Shown: in pieces, positions 34,170-42,243 of the stretch
Layout: each line of letters begins with the position of its first letter
How positions within the stretch are numbered: the stretch's first letter is position 1
Assembly (NCBI RefSeq): GCF_003325375.1
Contig: NZ_CP030862.1
Coordinates: forward strand, 6,391,501 to 6,455,500
Origin: Streptomyces globosus
GTDB lineage: Bacteria; Actinomycetota; Actinomycetes; Streptomycetales; Streptomycetaceae
Direction: 5' to 3'
Length of the DNA: 64,000 nucleotides
Made by a program: the position numbers and the translations under genes
The notes under the pieces: generated by a model
Told to the model about the DNA's origin: nothing
The model's input: only the letters and a program-made list of their open reading frames with translations
The model's database searches: none

Positions 34170-35063
34170 TCAGCCGCGGACGGGTTGCAGGCGTTGCAGG
34201 AAGGGCTCCAGGGCTGTGCGGCAGGGTTCCGGGTGGGTGTGGTGGAGGTAGTGGCCGGCGTCCGGGACTTCCGCGTAGTGGCCCGACGGCAGGACGCGGA
34301 CCATCTCCTGGGCTTCCGCGCGGCCCAGTTCGCCGTCGAGGGCGCGGACGACCAGGGTGGGGCAGGCGACCTGGGCCAGTTCGTCCCAGTGGGCGTCGTG
34401 GACCCAGGTCTCACGCGCCGTCAGCATCTGGCGGCGGGAGAAGACGGGGCGCCAGCCGTCGGGGGTCTCGTGCATGACGTCCGCGAAGAAGGCGCCGCGG
34501 CCCGGGTCCGGCCGCTCCACGCGCGGGTCGTCCTCGCCGAACCAGCGGCGGGCGGCGTCCTGGCTGGGGAAGGGGAGGGGCCAGCGGCGGAACCAGTCCT
34601 CCCAGTCGCGCTGGGAGGCCTCGCCGAGGGCCGAGGCGCGCATGTCGAGGATGACCAGGGCCGCGACCAGGTCGGGGCGGCGGGCGGCGAGCTGCCAGCC
34701 GGTGAGGGCGCCCATGGAGTGGCCGATCACGGTGACGGGGGCGAGGCCGAGCTGTTCGATCACGGCCTCGGCGTCCGCGACGAAGGCCTCGCGGCCGAGG
34801 GAGGCGCCAGGGTCCGCCCCGGCGGGCGGGCGGGCACTGTGGCCGTGGCCGCGCTGGTCGAGGGCGATGACGCGGCGGCCCTCGGCGAGCCAGCGGGCGG
34901 TGCCGGCCCAGTGGTGGGCGCGGCCCATCAGGCCGTGGAGTAACAGGACGCGGGGAGCCGCGGCGTCGGCGGCCGGGCCGAATTCCCAGGCGGCCAGGCG
35001 CACGCCGTCGGCCCCTGTCACATCGATGCGCTGTACCACCGCAGATGCACCCCCTTCGTCCAC
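34170..35063 (-). CDS. Alpha/beta hydrolase
   Basis: 297 residues. Oxyanion loop LLLHGLMGRAHHW, nucleophile elbow GHSMGA (Ser116), acid region LVVRALDGELG and catalytic His in PDAGHYLHHTHPE. Complete triad, no signal peptide; typical of epoxide hydrolase/haloperoxidase-like enzymes. Substrate unknown. Its start is 266 bp from the end of the dmdR1-like gene, with that gene's terminator in between. Confidence 0.93.
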   Translation of the reverse strand: MDEGGASAVVQRIDVTGADGVRLAAWEFGPAADAAAPRVLLLHGLMGRAHHWAGTARWLAEGRRVIALDQRGHGHSARPPAGADPGASLGREAFVADAEAVIEQLGLAPVTVIGHSMGALTGWQLAARRPDLVAALVILDMRASALGEASQRDWEDWFRRWPLPFPSQDAARRWFGEDDPRVERPDPGRGAFFADVMHETPDGWRPVFSRRQMLTARETWVHDAHWDELAQVACPTLVVRALDGELGRAEAQEMVRVLPSGHYAEVPDAGHYLHHTHPEPCRTALEPFLQRLQPVRG

Positions 35064-35254
35064 GGCAGACTATCGAACCTGCATTCGAAAACGGCTTTGC
35101 GCCGCCCAACACCGCTCTTTCGAGTGACCTTGCTCAAGGATTGGCCGCCGCTGCCGAAGGAGATCCTTTGAGCAGGGAGGCGGGCCGCTCGGGGAAGACG
35201 GTCCGAAGGGGATGACCTTGAGAGCTCGGGGCTCCGGGTCGACAAGGGGAGGAA

Positions 35255-35284
35255 GGGTCCCGGCGCCGCAAGGCGCCGGGACCC
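35255..35284 (-). terminator. Terminator of the dmdR1-like gene, GCAA tetraloop
   Basis: GGGTCCCGGCGCC and GGCGCCGGGACCC form a perfect 13-bp stem closed by GCAA, a stable GNRA-type tetraloop on the plus-strand reading (TTGC on the other). It begins 45 bp after the regulator's stop. Confidence 0.88.
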
Positions 35285-35329
35285 CCTGACACCACCGGCA
35301 CCGCCGCCGCGGCCGCAGCGGCGGTGCGG

Positions 35330-36022
35330 TCAGCGCTTGGCGACGAAGACGTGCGAGGCGATCTCGTCCTCCAGCTCGGCGGCCTCGCCGCCGCTGCCGA
35401 CGAGCACCCCGCCGGGCGACTCCGTCACACTCACCACCGAGCCGGGCTGCACGCCCGCCCGCCGCAGCGTGTACATCAGCTGGGCGTCCGTCTGGATCGG
35501 CTCGCCGATGCGGCGGACGACCACCGTCTTGCCCTCCGTGCCCGGCTCCAGCTCGGACAGGGCGACCATGCCGTCCTCCAGGAACGGGTCGGCCTCGGCC
35601 TTCTCGCCCAGCTCCTCCAGACCCGGGATCGGGTTCCCGTACGGCGATTCGGTCGGGTGCCGCAGCAGCTCCAGCACGCGCCGCTCCACCGCCTCGCTCA
35701 TCACGTGCTCCCAGCGGCAGGCCTCGGCGTGCACCTGCTCCCACTCCAGGCCGATGACGTCCACGAGGAGGCACTCCGCGAGCCGGTGCTTGCGCATCAC
35801 GCGCGTCGCGAGGCGGCGCCCCTCCTCCGTCAGCTCCAGGTGGCGGTCGCTCGCCACCGCCACGAGGCCGTCGCGCTCCATCCGCGCCACGGTCTGGCTG
35901 ACCGTCGGGCCGCTCTGGTCGAGCCGCTCCGCGATCCGGGCGCGCATGGGGACGACGCCTTCCTCTTCCAGCTCGAGGATGGTGCGGAGGTACATCTCCG
36001 TGGTGTCGATCAGTCCGGACAT
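35330..36022 (-). CDS. dmdR1: DtxR/DmdR-family iron-dependent repressor
   Basis: 230 residues from the ATG at 36022. An N-terminal winged helix (VPMRARIAERLDQSGPTVSQTVARMERDGL) is followed by the dimerisation/metal domain. All DtxR metal ligands are present at the same numbers as in DtxR: M10, C102, E105, H106 for the primary site and H79, E83, H98 for the ancillary site. The SH3-like C-terminal domain is complete. It should repress siderophore and iron-uptake genes when bound to Fe2+. The neighbouring SIS gene and chromosome context match dmdR1 (SCO4394) of S. coelicolor from memory. A long antisense frame is described in the findings. Confidence 0.95.
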   Translation of the reverse strand: MSGLIDTTEMYLRTILELEEEGVVPMRARIAERLDQSGPTVSQTVARMERDGLVAVASDRHLELTEEGRRLATRVMRKHRLAECLLVDVIGLEWEQVHAEACRWEHVMSEAVERRVLELLRHPTESPYGNPIPGLEELGEKAEADPFLEDGMVALSELEPGTEGKTVVVRRIGEPIQTDAQLMYTLRRAGVQPGSVVSVTESPGGVLVGSGGEAAELEDEIASHVFVAKR

Positions 36023-36159
36023 TCGTGCCCCTCGGATTATCGTGCGCTGGCCCTGACCCCAATTCTGACGCATCGCGCCGACAACCGTCCCGCGCCTGCC
36101 GCGGAGTCCCCAGGCCTCCGCGAGCCGGTCTCGACCTCCGCAAGCCCCCCGCCCCCGTA

Positions 36160-36165
36160 TTGACA
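36160..36165 (+). promoter_or_regulatory. Possible -35 element TTGACA of the SIS gene
   Basis: Consensus TTGACA 72 bp before the SIS start. A poor -10 (CACGGT) follows at 18 bp. The DasR-like box lies between the two elements. Confidence 0.45.
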
Positions 36166-36170
36166 GCGCG

Positions 36171-36184
36171 TTGGTCCAGACCGC
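36171..36184. promoter_or_regulatory. DasR-response-element-like site
   Basis: TTGGTCCAGACCGC contains GGTC-CA-GACC, one base away from the core GGTCTAGACC of the DasR consensus, and matches 11 of 16 consensus positions by eye. It sits between the putative -35 and -10, where a GntR-type repressor would block the polymerase. The gene it precedes encodes a phosphosugar-type SIS protein, fitting a role in amino-sugar control. Confidence 0.6.
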
Positions 36185-36236
36185 ACGGTGAGCGGCGGAC
36201 ACGGACGCACCCCATCCCCGGAAGGGCTCCACCGCG

Positions 36237-36992
36237 ATGAGCGAAAGCAAGCCGGCCGACCGCTTCCTCGACGCCGCGATCACCCTGCTCCAGCGGGTGC
36301 AGCGCGAGGAGGGCGGGCGCATCGCCGAAGCCGGTGCGGCCGTCGCCGACGCCGTCGCCGCAGGGAACCGGCTCTTCGCCTTCGGCGCCGGGCACTCCTC
36401 GCTGCCCGCCCAGGACGTCGTCTACCGGGCGGGCGGGCTCGCCCTGATGAACTTCCTCGCCGTCCCCGGCACCGCCGGCGTCGACGTCATGCCCGCCACG
36501 CTCGGCAGCGCCCTGGAGCGGGTCGGCGGGCTGGCCGGCGCCGTCCTCGACAGCAGCCCCGCCACCGCCGGGGACGTCCTCTTCGTCATCTCCCTGTCCG
36601 GGCGCAACGCCCTGCCCGTCGAGATGGCCGTCAACGCGCGCGCCCTCGGCCTGAAGGTCGTCGGGGTGACCTCGGTCGCCTACACGACCGGGACGAAGTC
36701 GCGGCACTCCTCCGGCACCTTCCTGCGGGACCACTGCGACATCGTCCTCGACAGCAAGATCGACGTCGGCGACGCCGAGCTGACCCTCGACGGCATCGAC
36801 GCCCCCTTCGCCCCGGCCTCCACCGTCGTCACCAGCGCGATCATGCAGGCCGTGATGGCCGCCGCCGCGGGCGAGCTCGCCGCGCGCGGCATCGAGCCGC
36901 CGCTGCTGCGCTCCGGCAACGTCGATGGCGGCCACGAGTGGAACGGCCGCGTCATGCAGGAGTACGGCGACCGGATCTTCTACCGGCACTGA
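36237..36992 (+). CDS. SIS-domain phosphosugar-binding protein
   Basis: 251 residues, ATG with GGAAGGG upstream. One SIS domain: GNRLFAFGAGHSSLPAQDVVYRAGGL, VLFVISLSGRNALPVEMAVNARALGLKVVGVTSVAYT and DIVLDSKIDVGDAEL. This is the sugar-isomerase-like family related to N-acetylmuramate-6-phosphate etherase and GmhA. It probably acts on or senses an amino-sugar phosphate in the cytosol. Divergent from the dmdR1-like gene and preceded by a DasR-like box. The exact reaction is unknown. Confidence 0.92.
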   Translation: MSESKPADRFLDAAITLLQRVQREEGGRIAEAGAAVADAVAAGNRLFAFGAGHSSLPAQDVVYRAGGLALMNFLAVPGTAGVDVMPATLGSALERVGGLAGAVLDSSPATAGDVLFVISLSGRNALPVEMAVNARALGLKVVGVTSVAYTTGTKSRHSSGTFLRDHCDIVLDSKIDVGDAELTLDGIDAPFAPASTVVTSAIMQAVMAAAAGELAARGIEPPLLRSGNVDGGHEWNGRVMQEYGDRIFYRH

Positions 36993-37029
36993 CCGGCACC
37001 CGCGCCGACCCCCGCCGCCGCCCCGCACG

Positions 37030-38346
37030 CTACGGCCGTTCCGGCGCGGTGCGCGCCAGGTCCAGGTCGGCCGCCACCCGGCCCGCGACCTCCTCCGCGT
37101 ACGCCGCGTCCGCGCGGTCGAACGCGGACCGCGACGCCGACCGCAGGTACGTCAGCGCCCCCAGCGTCCGGCCCCGGCTGCGCAGCACCGTGCACAGGGC
37201 GTGCGCCGTGCCCTCGGGCCACAGCCGCCCCCGCGCCCAGCCCTCGGCGGTCTCCCCCCGGGTGGCGCTCGCCCGGACCGAGCCGATCCGGTCCAGCGCC
37301 TGGAGCACCGGGTGCCCCGGCTCGTACGGCACCGGCCGCGCCCCCCGCCCGGCCGGCGCCGGCGGGGCCGTGATCGTCCGGACCAGCCGCGGCGGCTTCC
37401 CCGGACCGTCGGCGGACGGCTCCAGCACGTCCAGCAGGGCGTGGTCCGCGAACCCGGCGAGCGCGAAGTCCAGGCGCACCCCGGCCGCCTCCGCCGGGTC
37501 CTCGCACTCGGCGGCCGCCCGGCCCGCCCGGTGCAGCTGGGCGGTGCGGAACCGCAGCCGGGAGGTGTCCAGCGCGTCCTGCCGGTCCTCGGTGACGTCC
37601 TGGAACAGCCACCCCACGCCCAGCGGTACGGGCTCCTCCGCCAGCGGCGAGCCCAGCCGTACGAACCCGCACCGCCAGCAGCAGCGCCGCTCGCCCTCCG
37701 GGGTGCGCACCGACACCCACATCTCGGCGGGGCCCGGCGGGGCCCCCTCGGCCAGCACGTGCTGGAGGGCCGCTTCCAGCTCGTCGGCGCCCTGCGCCAG
37801 CAGGTCGCCGAGCGGGCGGCCGAGCAGGTCGGTGCGCCCGGATCCGAAGGCGCGGGCGGCGCGCGCGTTGACCACGGCGGGCCGCAGGTCCACGTCCACG
37901 AGGACCACGGCCCAGGAGGCGTCGTCCATCAGCGCGTCGCTGAGCGCGATGGACCGCTCCAGGTCGATCTGGGCGTGCACCTCGGTGAAGGCGCAGTACA
38001 CGCCGGCGGGCCTGCCGTCCGCTCCGGGGACGCCGGCGGACTGCGTCCGCACCAGGACCCGCCCGCCGTCCTTGGTCAGCAGCGCGAACTCGTGGACCTG
38101 CCTGCCGGGCACGTCCTGGGCGGCCATGAGCCGGTCCTCGACGTCCTGGGCGTCGGCGGGCCGGGCCGCCCAGCCGGAGAAGCCCTTGCGGCCCACCGCC
38201 TCGGCCGCGGTCCAGCCCAGGATCCGCTCGGCCTCGCGGTTCCAGTGGGTGACCACGCCGTCGGCGTCGAACGCGCACAGGGCGGCGTCCATCCCGTCCA
38301 GCAGCGCGGCAAGCAGATCGTGGGTCGGTTGTCCGGAAGCACTCAC
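37030..38346 (-). CDS. PAS-PAS-GAF-type signalling protein
   Basis: 438 residues, GTG start. First PAS domain: LLDGMDAALCAFDADGVVTHWNREAERILGWTAAEAVG; second: VLVDVDLRPAVVNARAARAFG. The C-terminal ~190 residues look like a GAF domain (LRFRTAQLHRAGRAAAE... LGALTYLRSASRSAFDRADAAYAEEVAGRVAADLDLARTAP). There is no phosphatase (PP2C) or kinase output domain, unlike the many Streptomyces PAS-GAF-SpoIIE proteins, so it looks like an output-less relative. Likely a cytosolic sensor. Signal and partner are unknown. Confidence 0.88.
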   Translation of the reverse strand: MSASGQPTHDLLAALLDGMDAALCAFDADGVVTHWNREAERILGWTAAEAVGRKGFSGWAARPADAQDVEDRLMAAQDVPGRQVHEFALLTKDGGRVLVRTQSAGVPGADGRPAGVYCAFTEVHAQIDLERSIALSDALMDDASWAVVLVDVDLRPAVVNARAARAFGSGRTDLLGRPLGDLLAQGADELEAALQHVLAEGAPPGPAEMWVSVRTPEGERRCCWRCGFVRLGSPLAEEPVPLGVGWLFQDVTEDRQDALDTSRLRFRTAQLHRAGRAAAECEDPAEAAGVRLDFALAGFADHALLDVLEPSADGPGKPPRLVRTITAPPAPAGRGARPVPYEPGHPVLQALDRIGSVRASATRGETAEGWARGRLWPEGTAHALCTVLRSRGRTLGALTYLRSASRSAFDRADAAYAEEVAGRVAADLDLARTAPERP

Positions 38347-38450
38347 CTGGCACCCCCGCAGGTGTTTCGCGTGTGCGGCACGTCAGATCATTGAACTGGA
38401 ACGTGACGCAGCCCACACCGCATTCCCCGAATCGTCCCGAAAGAAATCGG

Positions 38451-38479
38451 TTGAGACCCCGGCGGGAGCGTCCTAGTGT
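38451..38479 (+). promoter_or_regulatory. Strong vegetative-type promoter TTGAGA-N17-TAGTGT
   Basis: TTGAGA at 38451-38456 and TAGTGT at 38474-38479 with the ideal 17-bp spacing; an HrdB-type promoter. Transcription would start near 38486 and lead into the tiny ORF. Confidence 0.7.
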
Positions 38480-38512
38480 CTGCGGTACACGAGAAGGGAG
38501 GTGGTTCCGGAA

Positions 38513-38551
38513 ATGTACGACTACCGGACGCGTGAGGTGACTGCGGGCTAG
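38513..38551 (+). CDS. Tiny ORF encoding MYDYRTREVTAG
   Basis: Twelve codons, ATG to TAG, with AAGGGAGG (38494-38501) eleven bases upstream: a very good Shine-Dalgarno for so small a frame, and directly behind a strong promoter. I do not recognise the peptide. It may be a leader-like or regulatory micropeptide, or the ribosome site may only protect the RNA. Confidence 0.45.
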   Translation: MYDYRTREVTAG

Positions 38552-38622
38552 GGCCCGTCGTCGCAACGCACCCAGTGCGGTGCCCGGCGGACAACGCCCG
38601 GCGCCAAACCACAGCAGTCACC

Positions 38623-38692
38623 CGACCCGCGGGCTCGCCGGCACGTCCGGCCGGCTCCTCTCACTGCAGGAGAGGACGGAGCCCGCGGGTCG
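38623..38692. terminator. 14-bp stem with internal hairpin, bidirectional terminator
   Basis: CGACCCGCGGGCTC (38623-38636) pairs perfectly with GAGCCCGCGGGTCG (38679-38692). Within the 42-base loop CTCCT and AGGAG (38655-38659, 38668-38672) form a second hairpin. It can end the small transcript and also pdxH from the other side. Confidence 0.75.
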
Positions 38693-38743
38693 CCTGCGTT
38701 TCCGCACGCCCGCGGCCCGGCGCGGCCCCGCGGCCGCGGCCCC

Positions 38744-39397
38744 TTACGGGCACAGGCGCTCGATGCGCCAGCCCGACCCCGCCCGGACGTAGTGCAGCCG
38801 GTCGTGCAGCCGGTTCTCGTGGCCCTGCCAGAACTCCACCTCGTCGGGCGCGACCCGGATCCCGCCCCACTCCGTCGGCACGGGGACCTGCTCGCCCTCC
38901 GGATACCGGGCCGCGAGCTCCGCGTACCGCCGGTCCAGCTCGGCCCGCGAGGGGATCACCCGGGACTGCTCGCTCGCCCAGGCGCCCAGCTGCGAGCCGT
39001 GCGGCCGCGACCGGAAGTAGGCCGCGGTCTCGTCGCGGCCCACCCGGGCCGCAGTGCCGGTGACGATGACCTGCCGGGCGATCGGGTGCCACGGGAAGAG
39101 CAGCGAGACCTGCGGGTTCGCGTCGATCTCGCGGCCCTTGCGGGAGCCGTAGTTCGTGTAGAAGACGAAGCCCCGCGCGTCGAACTGCTTCAGCAGCACC
39201 GTCCGCGAGCTGGGCCGGCCCGCGGCGTCCGCGGTGGAGACGACCATCGCGTTCGGCTCGAACAGGTGCGAGTCGGCTGCCTGCCGGAACCACAGGGCGA
39301 ACTGCCGCATGGGGTCCTCGTCGAGGCCGTCCTCCAGGACGATCTCGGAACGGTACTGCTTGCGCATGGTGGAGGGATCAAGGTCCATGTCGGTCAC
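38744..39397 (-). CDS. pdxH: Pyridoxamine 5'-phosphate oxidase
   Basis: 217 residues from the GTG at 39397, which has AGGA at eight bases; an ATG three codons earlier is a weaker choice. FMN and PLP contact motifs of the family are present: RTVLLKQFDARGFVFYTNYGSRKGREI, VSLLFPWHPIARQVIVTG, FRSRPHGSQLGAWASEQS and the C-terminal EVEFWQGHENRLHDRLHY. It oxidises pyridoxine/pyridoxamine 5'-phosphate to pyridoxal 5'-phosphate with O2. Full length. Confidence 0.96.
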   Translation of the reverse strand: MTDMDLDPSTMRKQYRSEIVLEDGLDEDPMRQFALWFRQAADSHLFEPNAMVVSTADAAGRPSSRTVLLKQFDARGFVFYTNYGSRKGREIDANPQVSLLFPWHPIARQVIVTGTAARVGRDETAAYFRSRPHGSQLGAWASEQSRVIPSRAELDRRYAELAARYPEGEQVPVPTEWGGIRVAPDEVEFWQGHENRLHDRLHYVRAGSGWRIERLCP

Positions 39398-39605
39398 GCA
39401 TGCCATCCTGCCGCAAGGGTGCTCCTGCGAGTGTGCCGTATGTCACGCTTCCGCCCGGGATCCGGAGCCGCCAAAATCTTGGGGCCGGTCGCCAGGCCCC
39501 CCGCGGGTGGGCGCCGGCCGTACCGGGCATCAACGGGGATGACCGCGCCGGACCGCGAGGCACGCCGGCAACCGCGTGTGTCCGCACTATCTGAGGAGCC
39601 GCCTG

Positions 39606-40712
39606 ATGTCCGACTTCGTACCCGGGCTCGAGGGAGTCGTCGCGTTCGAAACGGAGATCGCCGAACCCGACAAGGAAGGCGGAGCCCTCCGCTACCGGGG
39701 TGTCGACATCGAGGACCTGGTGGGCCACGTCTCCTTCGGGAACGTGTGGGGCCTGCTGGTCGACGGGGCGTTCAACCCCGGCCTGCCGCCCGCCGAGCCC
39801 TTCCCGATCCCGGTCCACTCCGGCGACATCCGCGTCGACGTGCAGTCCGCGCTGGCCATGCTCGCCCCCGTCTGGGGGCTGAAACCGCTCCTCGACATCG
39901 ACGAGCGGACCGCCCGCGACAACCTGGCCCGCGCCGCCGTCATGGCCCTGTCGTACGTGGCCCAGTCCGCGCGCGGGCAGGGCCTGCCGATGGTCCCGCA
40001 GCGGGAGATCGACAAGGCCGAGTCCGTCGTCGAGCGGTTCATGATCCGCTGGCGGGGCGAGCCGGACCCGCGGCACGTCAAGGCCGTCGACGCCTACTGG
40101 ACCTCCGCCGCCGAGCACGGCATGAACGCCTCCACCTTCACCGCGCGCGTCATCGCCTCCACCGGCGCGGACGTCGCGGCCGCCCTGTCGGGTGCCGTCG
40201 GCGCCATGTCGGGGCCGCTGCACGGCGGGGCGCCGTCCCGCGTGCTCGGCATGATCGAGGAGATCGAGCGCACCGGCGACGCCGTCGCCTACGTGAAGAA
40301 GGCCCTCGACAAGGGCGAGCGGCTGATGGGCTTCGGCCACCGCGTCTACCGCGCCGAGGACCCGCGCGCCCGCGTCCTGCGGCGCACCGCCAAGGAGCTG
40401 GACGCCCCCCGCTACGAGGTGGCCGCCGCGCTGGAGAAGGCCGCCCTGGAGGAGCTGCACGCCCGCCGCCCCGACCGGGTGCTCGCCACGAACGTGGAGT
40501 TCTGGGCGGCGATCATGCTGGACTTCGCGGAGGTCCCGGCGCACATGTTCACCTCGATGTTCACCTGCGCCCGCACCGCGGGCTGGTCCGCGCACATCCT
40601 GGAGCAGAAGCGCACGGGCCGCCTGGTCCGCCCGTCCGCCCGCTACACCGGCCCGGGCAGGCGCAACCCGCAGGAGATCGAGGGCTACGCGGACATCGCC
40701 AGGACGGCCTGA
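39606..40712 (+). CDS. Citrate synthase paralogue (type 2-like)
   Basis: 368 residues from the ATG with GAGGAG eight bases upstream. Catalytic His in GPLHGGAPSRV, the second His and oxaloacetate loop in MGFGHRVYRAEDPRARVLRR, and the late region VLATNVEFWAAIMLDF are present. Its N-terminal start (FVPGLEGVVAFETEIAEPDKEGGALRYRGVDIEDL) is of the short, Gram-positive/archaeal-like type. It may be a second citrate synthase or a 2-methylcitrate synthase; no prp genes are adjacent, so the choice stays open. Confidence 0.93.
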   Translation: MSDFVPGLEGVVAFETEIAEPDKEGGALRYRGVDIEDLVGHVSFGNVWGLLVDGAFNPGLPPAEPFPIPVHSGDIRVDVQSALAMLAPVWGLKPLLDIDERTARDNLARAAVMALSYVAQSARGQGLPMVPQREIDKAESVVERFMIRWRGEPDPRHVKAVDAYWTSAAEHGMNASTFTARVIASTGADVAAALSGAVGAMSGPLHGGAPSRVLGMIEEIERTGDAVAYVKKALDKGERLMGFGHRVYRAEDPRARVLRRTAKELDAPRYEVAAALEKAALEELHARRPDRVLATNVEFWAAIMLDFAEVPAHMFTSMFTCARTAGWSAHILEQKRTGRLVRPSARYTGPGRRNPQEIEGYADIARTA

Positions 40713-40759
40713 CCGCGACCCGCCCCGGGCGGCGGGCGGCGGGCGGGGCCGGCCGCCCG

Positions 40760-41422
40760 TCAGCCCAGGGCGGCGTCCAGGATGCGGGTCCACTGGGCGA
40801 CCACCCGGGCGCGGCGGCCCGCGTCGTCGGTGAGGACGTTCGCCAGGCCCAGCCCGCGGGCCATGTCGAGGAAGCCCTGCACGGTCTCCCGTACGCCCGG
40901 CACCGACTCGTCCGCGCCCAGCAGCTGGACGGCCATCCGGTGCGTCTCCCGGCCCAGGCGCGCCTCCAGCCCGGCGACGCGGGGCCGCAGCTGCTCCTCG
41001 TGGGAGGCGGCGACCCACAGCTGGAGGGCGGCCCGGAACATCGGCCCGGTGTAGAGGTCGACCAGCGCCTCCACCACGGCGGCGCGGCCGCCGGGGCCTC
41101 CGCCCGCGGCCTCGGCGCGCCGCCGCTCGCGCAGCAGGGCGGCCGAGCGCTCCTCCGCCATGAACTCGACGGCCGCGGTGAAGAGGTCCTCACGGGTGCG
41201 GAAGTGGTGCTGGGCGGCGCCGCGGGAGACGCCGGCCCGCTCGGCGACGACGGCGACCGTGGAGCCGGCCCAGCCGTGTTCGGCGAGGCAGGTGATGGCG
41301 GCGTCCAGGAGGTGGCGGCGGGTGACGCGGCTGCGGGCCTGCTTCGGCTCGTTCCCGGGCCGGTCGTCGGGCGGGCCCTCCGCCGGCGCCGCTGCCGTGG
41401 CCGCGGCCGGCGTGCCGGTCAC
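40760..41422 (-). CDS. TetR-family regulator of the atu-like operon
   Basis: 220 residues from the GTG overlapping the preceding stop. After a disordered start the HTH reads RRHLLDAAITCLAEHGWAGSTVAVVAERAGVSRGAAQHHFRTREDLFTAAVEFM, a classic TetR DNA-binding domain. The effector domain is helical. Last gene of a seven-gene operon for acyl-CoA degradation, so probably a repressor of that operon released by a pathway acyl-CoA; the palindrome upstream of the first gene at 49.77 kb is the likely operator. AtuR is the functional analogue in Pseudomonas. Confidence 0.92.
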   Translation of the reverse strand: MTGTPAAATAAAPAEGPPDDRPGNEPKQARSRVTRRHLLDAAITCLAEHGWAGSTVAVVAERAGVSRGAAQHHFRTREDLFTAAVEFMAEERSAALLRERRRAEAAGGGPGGRAAVVEALVDLYTGPMFRAALQLWVAASHEEQLRPRVAGLEARLGRETHRMAVQLLGADESVPGVRETVQGFLDMARGLGLANVLTDDAGRRARVVAQWTRILDAALG

Positions 41423-42162
41423 AGCGCCCACACCGGGTCGCGGCGCTCCATGCGGGCGGTGATGCCCTCGCGGGCCTCCGCGGAGCCGAAATGCCGGGCC
41501 GACAGCTCCGCCAGGGCCGCCCCGTCGGCGGCCAGCGCCGCCCGTACGGGGGCGGTGACGAGCCGCTTGGTCGCGGCGAGGGCCTCGGGGCCGGCCTTGC
41601 GGAAGCCGTCCAGGACCGGGGCGAGTGCCTCGTCGACGTCCTCGCCGTGCACGGTGAGCAGGCCGATGCGGGCCGCCTCGGCGGCGTCGAAGGGCTCGCC
41701 GGTCAGCAGGTAGCGGGCCGCGGCGCGCGGTTCCAGGCGGGGCAGCAGCGGCGCCGAGATCACCGCGGGGACGATGCCGAGGCGGGTCTCGGTGAAGGCG
41801 TACGTGGACTGCGGCCCGGCCGCGGCGACGTCGCAGACGCCGAGCAGGCCGAGGCCGCCCGCGCGGACGTGCCCGGTGACGCGGGCCGCGACGGGCCGGG
41901 GCAGTTCGGCGATCTCGCGGAGCAGGGCGAGGAAGTCGGCGGGGTCGCAGGGGTTCTTCAGGTCGGCTCCGGCGCAGAACGTGCCACCGGTGTGGGTGAG
42001 GACGACGGCGCGGACGGCCGGGTCGGCGGCGGCCGCGGCGAGCGCCGCGCGCAGCCCGGCCACGAGGGGGGCCGAGAGGGCGTTGCGGTTGGCCGGGGAG
42101 TCGAGGGCCAGGGTGGTGATGCCGTGTGCGTGCGCGGCGGTGACGAGGGCGTCGTCCTGCAT
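41419..42162 (-). CDS. Enoyl-CoA hydratase/isomerase family (AtuE-like)
   Basis: 247 residues. Crotonase fold with the oxyanion-hole regions FCAGADLKN and GHVRAGGLGLLGVCDVAAAG. The second catalytic Glu region reads RLGIVPAVISAPLLPRL. It hydrates an alpha-beta unsaturated acyl-CoA. Overlaps the TetR gene by 4 bp; an 81-bp gap separates it from the dehydrogenase upstream, the only real gap in the operon. In acyclic-terpene pathways this step is isohexenylglutaconyl-CoA hydratase; in leucine catabolism it is 3-methylglutaconyl-CoA hydratase. Confidence 0.93.
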   Translation of the reverse strand: MQDDALVTAAHAHGITTLALDSPANRNALSAPLVAGLRAALAAAAADPAVRAVVLTHTGGTFCAGADLKNPCDPADFLALLREIAELPRPVAARVTGHVRAGGLGLLGVCDVAAAGPQSTYAFTETRLGIVPAVISAPLLPRLEPRAAARYLLTGEPFDAAEAARIGLLTVHGEDVDEALAPVLDGFRKAGPEALAATKRLVTAPVRAALAADGAALAELSARHFGSAEAREGITARMERRDPVWAL

Positions 42163-42243
42163 GCCGCTCCTTTCGTGCGGGTCCGGTTCCGGCCGGGCCG
42201 GGCGGCGGCCGCGGGCCGCGGGCCGCCGCCCGGGTCGGTGCTG

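Larger units (their letters stand above)
38486..38693 (+). ncRNA. Small transcript carrying a 12-codon ORF and a large terminal hairpin
   Basis: Start inferred from the promoter at 38451-38479, end from the hairpin at 38623-38692. About 200 nt, with a strong Shine-Dalgarno near its 5' end and a structured 3' half. It points toward pdxH on the other strand, so no plus-strand gene follows. It may be a small RNA or a messenger for a 12-residue peptide. Confidence 0.55.

Noticed and set aside
40713..40759. GCCCCG...CGGGGC hairpin between citrate synthase and the TetR gene
   Set aside because: The stretch is a G/C-only run that can pair in many ways; too ambiguous to call a terminator.
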